A DNA stretch of 64,000 nucleotides from F23-D06 sp963643165 (GTDB lineage: Bacteria; Bacteroidota; Bacteroidia; Bacteroidales; WCHB1-69). Shown one piece after another: positions 52,067 to 63,300 of the stretch (the first letter of the stretch is position 1; each line of letters opens with the position of its first letter). The notes beneath the pieces are model-generated. The model was not told the DNA's origin. It saw only the letters and a program-made list of their open reading frames with translations, and did no database searches. The translations under genes and the position numbers were made by a program. The stretch spans positions 15,735-79,734 of the forward strand of contig CAVIJD010000005.1 in assembly GCA_963643165.1 (NCBI GenBank). Reading direction: 5' to 3'.

Positions 52067-54160
52067 TTAAAGAATAAACCTTCCGGTAGTCATAATATAC
52101 TCTTTCACGTCGGCGGGAACTTCAGCGTACTTGAGGAACTCCATATTGAATGTGGCGCGTCCTTGGCTCATAGAGCGCAGAGTGGTCACATAGCCGAACA
52201 TCTCGGCCAGCGGCACTTGCGCCGTAATCACCTGGTAGCCCACTTTGGCGTCAATCTGCTCCAGTACCGAGCGGCGGCGGTTCAGGTCGCCCGTCACGTT
52301 GCCGATGTACTCGTCCGGAGTGGTGATTTCCACCTTCATGACAGGTTCCAGAATGGCGGTGTCGATTTTCTTGAGGGCGTCTCTGAAGCCTACTTTGGCG
52401 CAGATCTCAAACGCAAGCGCGTCTGAATCCACAGGGTGACAGGAACCGTCAATGGCGGTGACGGCCATGGCTTCCACGGGGAAGCCGTATTTGCCGTTCT
52501 GCATCGCGATCTTGAAGCCCTTCTCGGCACCGGCCAGGTACTCTTTAGGCACGTTGCCGCCTTTCACTTCGTTCTTGAACTGCAACCCTTTCTCGGTTGA
52601 CGGCAGCGGTGCCATCTCAAACTCGAGGTCCGCAAATGAGCCCTTGCCGCCGTTCTGACGCTTATATACAGCGCGGTGGCGTACAGCGCTTTGGAGTGCC
52701 TCTTTGTAGGTGACGCGCGGCTTGCCGTGGTTGCAATCGACGTTGAACTCGCGCTTCAGGCGGTCGAGCAGGATGTCGAGATGAAGCTCGCCCATGCCGC
52801 TGATGAGGGTCTGTCCCTGGTCGTTGTCGTTGTTGACCACGAATGTGGGGTCCTCGTCTGACAGCTTGGCCAAAGCCTGCATCATTTTGTCCTCGTCGTC
52901 TTTCGTCTTGGGCTCGACGGCGATTTGGATCACCGGTTCGGGGAAGACGATCTGTTCGAGGATAATCGGATGCTTGTCGTCGGTGAGGCTGTCGCCGGTA
53001 TGGATTTCCTTCATGCCCACTAATGCCACGATGTTGCCTGCGCTGACGGTCTCGAGTTGCAGTTGCTTGTTGGAGTGCATCTGCATGATTTTCGACACGC
53101 GTTCGCGTTTGCCGCTGTTGGCGTTATAGACGGTCTCGCCGCTGTTGAGTTTTCCGGAATAGACCTTGATGAAGGTGAGTTTGCCCACAAACGGGTCGGT
53201 TGCGATCTTGAAGGCCAATGCCGCGAACGGTTCGTTCTCGTCGGCCTTGCGTGTCTCTTCCGCGTCTGTTTTGGGGTTGATTCCGGTGATGGCGGGCATG
53301 TCGGCAGGGGAGGGCAGGTACATCACGATGGCGTCCAGCAGCCGTTGCACGCCCTTGTTCTTGAACGAGGAGCCGCACAACACGGGTTGGACTTTACGTT
53401 CGATGGTAGCCTTTCGGATGATGGGAATCAGTTCTTCGGCGGTGATGCTGTCGGCATCCTCGAAGTAGCGTTCCATCAACTGCTCGTCCTGTTCTGCCAA
53501 AGTCTCGAGCATCAGGTTGCGGTACTTGGCGGCCTCGTCTGCCAGCTCTGTAGGGATTTCAACCTCTTGGTAGGTCGTGCCCTGGTTCTCCTCGTCCCAG
53601 CGGTAGGCTTTCATCTCCAGCAGGTCGATGACGCCGCTGAAAGAGTCTTCCTCTCCGATGGGAATCTGGACAGGCATTGGCGAGGCTTTGAGTTTCTCGC
53701 GGATTTGCTCCACCACGGCGTAGAAGTTGGCGCCTGAGCGGTCCATCTTGTTGACGTAGCAGATGCGGGCGACGTCGTACTTGTCGGCCTGGTGCCAGAC
53801 GGTTTCCGACTGTGCCTCCACGCCGCCTACGGCGCAGAAGATGGCCACGGCGCCGTCGAGGATGCGCAGGGAGCGTTCCACCTCAACGGTGAAGTCAACG
53901 TGCCCTGGCGTGTCGATGATGTTGACCTTGTAGGCTTGCGAGCGGCAGTTCCATGTCACGGTGGTGGCGGCGCTGGTAATCGTTATGCCGCGTTCCTGCT
54001 CCTGCACCATCCAGTCCATGGTGGCCGTGCCCTCGTCAACCTCCCCGATCTTGTAGTTCTTGCCGGTATAGAAGAGGATACGCTCGGTGGTCGTAGTCTT
54101 CCCCGCATCAATGTGAGCCATGATGCCGATGTTGCGAATATGCAGAAGATCTTCAGCCAT
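52067..54160 (-). CDS. fusA: Elongation factor G
   Basis: 697 residues. GTPase that drives translocation. G1 loop AHIDAGKTTTTE near residue 15-26, switch II DTPGHVDFT near 82-90, G4 NKMD near 136-139, domain IV start with LQSAVRHRAVYKRQNGGKGS. All domains are present. Between rpsG and rpsJ on the same strand. Confidence 0.98.
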   Translation of the reverse strand: MAEDLLHIRNIGIMAHIDAGKTTTTERILFYTGKNYKIGEVDEGTATMDWMVQEQERGITITSAATTVTWNCRSQAYKVNIIDTPGHVDFTVEVERSLRILDGAVAIFCAVGGVEAQSETVWHQADKYDVARICYVNKMDRSGANFYAVVEQIREKLKASPMPVQIPIGEEDSFSGVIDLLEMKAYRWDEENQGTTYQEVEIPTELADEAAKYRNLMLETLAEQDEQLMERYFEDADSITAEELIPIIRKATIERKVQPVLCGSSFKNKGVQRLLDAIVMYLPSPADMPAITGINPKTDAEETRKADENEPFAALAFKIATDPFVGKLTFIKVYSGKLNSGETVYNANSGKRERVSKIMQMHSNKQLQLETVSAGNIVALVGMKEIHTGDSLTDDKHPIILEQIVFPEPVIQIAVEPKTKDDEDKMMQALAKLSDEDPTFVVNNDNDQGQTLISGMGELHLDILLDRLKREFNVDCNHGKPRVTYKEALQSAVRHRAVYKRQNGGKGSFADLEFEMAPLPSTEKGLQFKNEVKGGNVPKEYLAGAEKGFKIAMQNGKYGFPVEAMAVTAIDGSCHPVDSDALAFEICAKVGFRDALKKIDTAILEPVMKVEITTPDEYIGNVTGDLNRRRSVLEQIDAKVGYQVITAQVPLAEMFGYVTTLRSMSQGRATFNMEFLKYAEVPADVKEYIMTTGRFIL

Positions 54161-54235
54161 TTTTCGTTCTCTTTTACCGTTCTACCGTGTGGAGTGTTAT
54201 ATATAATATATTGTATGAATTCCGGAAGATGCCGT

Positions 54236-54703
54236 TTACATGCGCATGTGAGCGAAAGCCTTGTTGGCCTCGGCCATTCTGTGGATTTCCTCTTTCTTCT
54301 TGAATGCTGCGCCTTCTGACTTGTAAGCGGCCATGATTTCCTGGGCAAGCTTGTCGGCCATCGTCTGTTCGTGGCGTTTGCGTGCGTATGAAATCAGGTT
54401 CTTCATGCCTACTGACTGCTTTCTGCCCGGCTTGATCTCCTCAGGGACGGGGAGGGTAGTGCCGCCCACGCGTTTGCTCTTGACCTCAACGCTCGGGGTG
54501 ACGTTCTCCAGGGCTTTTTTCCACACTTCGAGGCCGTTCTCGTTCGTCTTCTCGGAAACGATGTCGATGGCCTTGTAGAAAATTTCGAAAGCAAGGTTTT
54601 TCTTGCCTTTCAACATAATGTTGTTGACGAATTTCGTTACCAACTCGTCGTTATATCTCGGATCTGGAAGAATGATCCTTTTCTTTGCATGTGAATTTCT
54701 CAT
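54236..54703 (-). CDS. rpsG: 30S ribosomal protein S7
   Basis: 155 residues. MRNSHAKKRIILPDPRYNDE is the usual N-terminus; VGGTTLPVPEEIKPGRKQSV is the conserved beta-ribbon region and the C-terminus (EEIHRMAEANKAFAHMRM) is complete. Primary 16S rRNA-binding protein of the small-subunit head. 75 bp upstream of fusA. Confidence 0.98.
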   Translation of the reverse strand: MRNSHAKKRIILPDPRYNDELVTKFVNNIMLKGKKNLAFEIFYKAIDIVSEKTNENGLEVWKKALENVTPSVEVKSKRVGGTTLPVPEEIKPGRKQSVGMKNLISYARKRHEQTMADKLAQEIMAAYKSEGAAFKKKEEIHRMAEANKAFAHMRM

Positions 54704-54786
54704 GTTATTGTATCTTCAATATTGTTATTTACTCTTGAATCGCCAATCCCGGCGTTCAATTTACTTTTCTTGGGGATGTTTGGGGA

Positions 54787-55164
54787 TTATTTCTTTTTAG
54801 GTCTCTTGGCACCGTATTTGGAACGTCCCTGCAGACGGCCGTCAACGCCGGCGGAGTCGAGCGCGCCTCTGACGATGTGGTATCTGACACCCGGAAGGTC
54901 CTTGACACGGCCTCCGCGCACCAGCACGATGGAGTGCTCCTGCAGATTGTGTCCTTCGCCCGGAATGTAGGCGTTGACCTCCTTGCCGTTGGTCATTCTC
55001 ACCCTCGCCACTTTACGCATGGCTGAATTAGGTTTTTTCGGGGTTGTGGTGTAAACCCTCAAGCAAACGCCGCGTTTCTGCGGACAGGCATCCAATGCCC
55101 TCGACTTACTCTGTGAAGTAAGCTTCTGTCTTCCTTTTCTTACTAATTGTTGAATTGTAGGCAT
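54787..55164 (-). CDS. rpsL: 30S ribosomal protein S12
   Basis: 125 residues. MPTIQQLVRKGRQKLTSQSK, TTPKKPNSAMRKVARVR and GRVKDLPGVRYHIVRG. The lysines equivalent to E. coli K42 and K87, the main streptomycin-resistance positions, are both wild type. First gene of the ribosomal cluster, with a -7 element at 55224-55231. Confidence 0.98.
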   Translation of the reverse strand: MPTIQQLVRKGRQKLTSQSKSRALDACPQKRGVCLRVYTTTPKKPNSAMRKVARVRMTNGKEVNAYIPGEGHNLQEHSIVLVRGGRVKDLPGVRYHIVRGALDSAGVDGRLQGRSKYGAKRPKKK

Positions 55165-55223
55165 ACAATTTGATTTGTTAAACTTTTTATTTATTACGTA
55201 TTATACCCTATTTTTAGGGCGTG

Positions 55224-55231
55224 CAAAAATA
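55224..55231 (-). promoter_or_regulatory. -7 promoter element for the rpsL operon
   Basis: TATTTTTG on the minus strand, 59 bp before the rpsL ATG. Confidence 0.65.
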
Positions 55232-55356
55232 CACTTTTTTTGTTTCTGTTCAACTGGCTTGATTTTAAATATTTTGACTCTTCGCGAGGGTGAAATTTGT
55301 TGTGGCAAAACAAACGGAATCCCCCCGTTTCTGTTCGGGTTGTTGCCGTCCGCCTC

Positions 55357-57036
<1,680 letters not shown>

Positions 57037-57128
57037 ATAATCTGTGTTGTTGTGTCGTTTTGAAAAGATTTTTTTTGTTTTGTAAAAACGTTTCTGTTTC
57101 AGCGACTTAATTTGTCTTAAAACGGCTG

Positions 57129-57136
57129 CAAAACTA
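57129..57136 (-). promoter_or_regulatory. -7 promoter element for ettA
   Basis: TAGTTTTG on the minus strand, 92 bp before the ettA ATG. Confidence 0.55.
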
Positions 57137-57173
57137 TAAAAAAATGCGTTGTGAAACATTGTTGATAAATTTT

Positions 57174-57205
57174 CTTGCAATCGTGTGAGAAAATAATTAT
57201 ATTTG
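57174..57205 (+). promoter_or_regulatory. Promoter of the giant surface-protein gene
   Basis: CTTG (57174-57177, one mismatch to the TTTG -33 box), 20-bp spacing, then TATATTTG (57198-57205). Confidence 0.65.
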
Positions 57206-57371
57206 CTGCGTTCTTTTTGAGCAAAACTAAAACAGACTCTACCCTTACTCACTACGCTCTTTCAGCACTCAATAGAGAAGACTACTTGCCGCACGCTCAT
57301 CGGACTCGTTCTTTTACTTGTGATCCGACAACACTACTATTCTCTATAATATTAATTAAACAAAAGTGCTT

Positions 57372-60300
57372 ATGAAAAAGATTTTACTATCTGCAATTGC
57401 GCTGCTATTTGCCGCTTTAGGGGCAGTGGCGCAATGCGATGCACCGTCAGACGTGCATGTAAGTGCAACGTGGCGCAATGCCAAGGTCACTTGGCGTTCC
57501 CCGTTGATGAACGATCCGATGACGCTAGACTATGGCGTTCCTCAAACGGGCCGGGTAGGCGCAGGCGTCATTCCTTATTCTATGGGTGTCCGCTATCCGG
57601 CCGATTCAATGCAGCAGTTCGCCGGCAAACGTCTCAGTTCCGTGTCATTCTACCCCGGAGAGTCCATGGACTACACCCTCAACATCTACTCCGGCGGCAC
57701 GATGAGCGGCGACACGAGTTTGTCGGGCTGCACATTGTTGCACACACAGACCATCCCCGCCTCCTCCCTCACGGTGGGAGCGGTCAACCAGATTGTCCTT
57801 TCCTCGGTGCTGACAGTCACGGGGTCGGAAGATCTTCTCGTTTCTTTCAGTGTCGCGCCAACTTCCGAGGCCTATCCGTTCGGCTTCGGCTACACCAATG
57901 GCATCGAATGGCAGACAAACCTCGTCAGTGAGGATTCAAATGCCACCTGGCAAACCTGGCACATATCAAGCCAACCTACGCCGGGCCTTTTCCTGCAATG
58001 CCATTTCGTTGACGTTAATGTCTGTTCTATTACGGCATTCAACATTTTCCGCGACAATGTATTGCTGAACACAGACCCTTTATGTGTTCATTCTTATCTT
58101 GACACATCTGTGGTGCCCGGACAGCAGCATTGCTATACGGTACAGTCCGTTTGCGGCTCCACAACTACCGATGCTTCGCCTTTCTGCCTCAACATTCCCA
58201 CACAGCCAACCTGTTATCCGATGGTGGGCAACGGAACTGAAGGTGTGAATTATCTCCCCTTGGCTTGCTTTTACCGATATTCGTATAGCCAGCAGATCTA
58301 TACGGCTTCCGAAATCGGGGCGCAGAGCGGCACCATCGCCTCTATCACGTTCCAGTATTTCTACAACGAGCCCTACACTTGGAACAATGTTACCATCTAT
58401 ATGGCCAATGTTGCTGATTCTGTGTTTGCCAGCAGCAGTTCCTGGATTCCAGCAAGCGAACTCACAGAGGTCTATAGCGGCCCCATCTATTGCTCCAATG
58501 TGGATTCCAACAACGTGACGGTTGACTTTGACCAGAGTTTCGAGTGGGACGGCAGCAGCAATGTGGTGGTCGCCATCCTAAACGGACATGGGTCCTACGA
58601 CGGCTCCAGCAGCCGCTTCTATGCCCATACCACGGTCGGGAACCGCACCCTTTACAGACAGAACGACAGTTCACCCTACAACATCAACACCTCGATGGGT
58701 TCCGGAAACTTAACCACAAACAGAACAAACATGCAGTTCTGCTTCGGTCCGGAGCCTAACTGCTACAAGCCTACCCACCTGGCAGTGTCTAACATCACCT
58801 CTTCGGGCGCTACGCTTACATGGAGAAGACATTCCGAAAACGACAACAGCTGGGAAGTGATGGCCGTTCCCTCCGGCTATCCCGTCAGCAGCGGCACGCC
58901 CATAACGGTATCCGACACGACTTATACGCTCACTACCCTTCAGGACGATACCGAATATGATGTCTATGTCAGAACGGTTTGCTCCGGCACCGACCAAAGC
59001 GATTGGGTGAAGAAGTCATTCAGAACCCGCTGTATTACCCATACCGGCGTTCCTTACGTTGAGAACTTCCAAGGCTACGGAAGTGGCGGTTCGGAGACGT
59101 ACCCGTACTGCTGGTCCCGCATGACCAACAACACGACACAGTATCCGTATATTAACAGCAACAACGAGCTGTACTTCTATTCATACGGTGATTATTACTC
59201 TCTGGCTGCTTCGCAGGCACTTGACCTCTCCAACTATGCAGAGAACACGCTGGCGCTCAGTTTTGAGATTGCCAAAAGTTCCACTAACTATGGCCGCCTC
59301 GATGTGGGCATCATGACAGACCCGTCAGACATCAATACGCTGACCATCCTGAAGTCATACTATCCTTCTGACATAGTTGCGACGAATGCGTTCCAGACGG
59401 AGTACATAACGCTGACGCAAGCCTACACGCAGCCGGTCTATCTTGCTTTCTACGCACCTTCCTCACCTGTTTCCAACTATGTTTTAGTGAAGAATGTGAA
59501 GGTGGATTATGTTCCGACCTGTCTCGCACCTTCCGGTCTGACCATTTCAAACGTGACGGGTACTGCCGCCACCATCTCCTGGACGGAAGCCCTTTACGGC
59601 GCGCAAGGCTATAGCCTCGAATACGGCGTGCCCGGTCAGCAGATGACTACCATGCCGGTTCAAGAAAACTCGTATATGCTCACCGGCCTCACCCAAGGCA
59701 CACAGTATCAGGTGAACCTCTATTCAAACTGCGCTGAAGGCTCGGCCGATACGCTGACTGCCCAGTTCACTACGTTGAGTTTTGTGGAGTGTATGCAGCC
59801 AGACACCAATGCTAACGAGATAACAGGTACCAGCACCAGTACTTCTTACCAAATCCCGGTTAACAATTTCTACAGATATACTTATTCGCAGCAGATTTTC
59901 ACTGCCGATGAGATTGACTCTACCCATACGCCTACCGTTTTGACGGGTATTGCGTTTGAGTACAACTACTCTTCGCCAATGACGGACAAGAACAATGTGC
60001 AGATTTACCTCGCCCACCGTACCAGCAGCTCTTTTTCGGGCTCAACTGACTGGACTCCCATTTCTGAGGCCACGCTGGTCTATGAAGGTCCGCTCAACTG
60101 CTCACAAGGCTGGAACACGTTCGAGTTTGACGACTACTTCTCCTACAACGGTACCGACAACCTGGTGGTGATTGTGGATGACAACTCCAACGATTACAAC
60201 AGCAGTTCCTACACGTTCAACACTCATAGCACAGCAAACTATAAGACATTGTGCCGGAATAGCGATAGTCAGAACTTCGACCCCGCAAATCCGGGCTCCG

Positions 60301-63300
60301 GCAATTACATGACCTCGCGCAATGACGTTAAATTCTTCAAGTGTCAACAGGTGAGTCCGCAATCTTGTCCTATCCCGATGGTTTATATCTCCGGGGAAGA
60401 GTCTGATGCCATCACCGTAGATTGGGTCTCCAACGGAAGCGAGTCTTCTTGGAATCTCGAGTACCGTGCCGCCGGCGAAACGGCTTGGACGAGCGTTGGT
60501 GTGGTTTCCGCGTCTCCCGCCGTTATCAACAACCTCAATACGGATGTTGACTATGAGGTCCGTCTGCAGGCACTTTGTGCTGCCGGCGACAGCAGCCTTT
60601 GGGTATATGCCACGGCTCACACCCCGTGCCTGGCCGTTGACCTTCCGCTGACCGAGAACTTTGACGCAGTCACTTCCGACATCCCCGGATGCTGGTCACG
60701 CCTCTACAATACCTCTTCGGCTACCCCGAGCGTAAGTGGAGCAAGCGCTTACTCGGGCACAAAGTCTCTCTACTTCAATTGTTCTTCCAGCAACCAGTAT
60801 GCTTACTTCATCTCGCCGCGTCTGAACGACAATGTTATGATGAACGACCTGCAGATTATGTTTGCCGCCAAAAAGACCTCTGAATCCTATTTCATTCAGG
60901 TCGGCATCATGTCTGACCCTGCTGACCCGTCCACATTCGTATCCGTAGGAAATTTCACCCCGTCTGTGGAAAACATCTGGGAAGAGGGCGAAGTCCTTAC
61001 CAGCAGTTATACGGGCAACGGACGTCACGTGGCTTTCCGTATTCCGTCATGGTTCTCCAACAGCATCTACTTGGATGACATCTATGTTGGCAACATTCCC
61101 ACCTGTATGCACGTTGGCGACATCTCCGCTACCGAAATCACGGCTTACGGCGCCACCATCACTTGGGTCGCCGGCGGCAGCGAGACCTCCTGGAACTACA
61201 TCGTAGGACCTGCCGGCACGGTGGATACCGAGACGGACGCTTCCGTGTCGGTGAGCGAGAACAGTGCCATTGTGGATCAACTCAGCCCCAACACGCTGTA
61301 TGAAATCTACATCCAAGCCGCTTGTTCCGGTTCAGACCAGAGCACGTGGACGCGTTACACTTTCCGCACCGGCTGCGCAGCCCTCACGGCTGTTCCTTAC
61401 ACCGAGAACTTCGACAGCTATGTAGGTGCCACCAACACATCCAGCGGCAATGTGTCGCCGGCTTGCTGGTCTCATATCAACTACAGCACAAGCTATGACG
61501 CATATCCGCTGGTCTATGCCACCACAAACGCTTATTCCGGCGCCAATGCTTTGTATTTCTATACTTACTATTCCTCCTATTCCTCCTATTCTGACTTGTA
61601 TGCTATTATGCCGGAAATTGACACCCTGCAACTTCCGATCAATACCTTGCAGCTTAAATTCATGGCTAAGAGCCAATCCTCAAGCTATCCGTTCAACATT
61701 CAGATAGGTGTGATGTCGAACCCCGCAGATTCTTCCACGTTCGTTCCCGTAACTACGGTTACAGCCAATACGACAACGTATTCGCTCTACGAAGTCAACT
61801 TCAACAACTATCTTGGCGGTGGACAATACATTGCTTTCAAACTTGAATTGCCTACGGATATGTACTCTTCCCGAGGCGGTTACATTGACGATGTGGTTCT
61901 CAATTTGATGCCGCAATGTTCGCCTGTTCACAGCCTCGAGGTCAGCGATATCATGGGTTCTTCTGCCCGCATTTCCTGGGAAGAAGGCTCCCTCGGCACG
62001 GTTTCCAGCTACACTTTGGAGTATGCCGTCGATGACAACAACGACAACTGGATTGTGGCCAGCAACAGCATTACGGGCACGTCTTATCTCCTTGGCGGCC
62101 TTGAGCCGACCACACCCTACAAGGTCCGTGTGAAGGTCAACTGCGAGGACAGTGAAAGTGCTTACGAGACTGTTTCATTCACTACGCATTGCCTTGCAGG
62201 CGGCACCGTAGAGATTGGAACCGGCACGAACACCACGACGTACTTCCCGTCATACACTTTCTACAATTACGCATACACACAGCAGGTGTTCCTCGCTTCC
62301 GAGTTGAATGGCGCTGCCACCTTGCGTTCTGTGGCTTTTGATGCCGTCTCGGTGGGAACGGCCAACCGTACTTACCAGATTTATCTGATGCACACCACAG
62401 AGAATGCACCGTCTAGCTTTTTGTCCGCTTCAACGGCACAACTGGTGTATTCCGGACCGGTTACCTTTACGACAGGATGGAACACGTTTAATTTCACTAC
62501 ACCGTTCCAATACAACGGTACCGACAATCTGGTCCTTATTGTGGTGGATATGAGTGGTTCATACAGTTCTTCCAACTCGTTCAGATGCCATACCGGCCCT
62601 AGCGGATGCTCGAGATATATCTATCAAGACAGTTCTCCGTATTCTATCTCTTCCGTTCCTTCTTCTGGTAATAGCTCCACGAACCGCAACAACATTCGCT
62701 TTGGCGGCGACTGCGACAGTACAGTGACGTGCATTGCCCCCAACATGTATGTTTCTGCCGTGAGTGAAACTACTGCCGACATCAGCTGGATTGCCGGATA
62801 TCAGGAGACTGCTTGGGAGATGGACTACACCGTGCAAGGTGACTCTGTCTGGACTTCCGTGGCTAACCCCACCGGCTTCACGGTGCAGATTACCGGCTTG
62901 ACTGTCAACACACCGTATCAGGTCAGGATGCGCTCCGTCTGCGGCAGCGGCGAAGAAAGCAACTATGTCTATGCTACTTTCAGAACAGAATGCGGTATTC
63001 TCGGCATTCCTTATTCTGAGAATTTCGACAGCTACAGCGGCGCAATCTCCACCAGCTCTTCAACACCGGCCGAATACCCGAATTGCGAGATGCCTTCATG
63101 CTGGACATTCCTGAACCTTGCCCAAAGCAGTTCAACTTATCAGCAGGCCTTCATCTCCTCCTACTCAAGTTACGCAACAACGGGCAATTGCCTCTTTGTC
63201 AAACTTGGAACGGGTTCTCCGATGTATGCTGTTCTGCCGACCTTGAATGTTGACATCAACACGCTGCAGTTGACTTTCAAGTACCGCAATGAGGGAGTCA

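Larger units (their letters stand above)
57037..57371. other. Divergent promoter region between ettA and the giant surface gene
   Basis: 335 bp. Contains the ettA promoter on the minus strand and the giant-gene promoter on the plus strand, separated by 61 bp, then a leader of about 160 nt before the ATG at 57372. No gene of its own. Confidence 0.7.

Noticed and set aside
61560..61600. TCCTCCTAT tandem repeat as phase-variable tract
   Set aside because: Units are in codon multiples (Ser-Ser-Tyr) within the surface gene, so slippage would not shift the frame; likely just low complexity.
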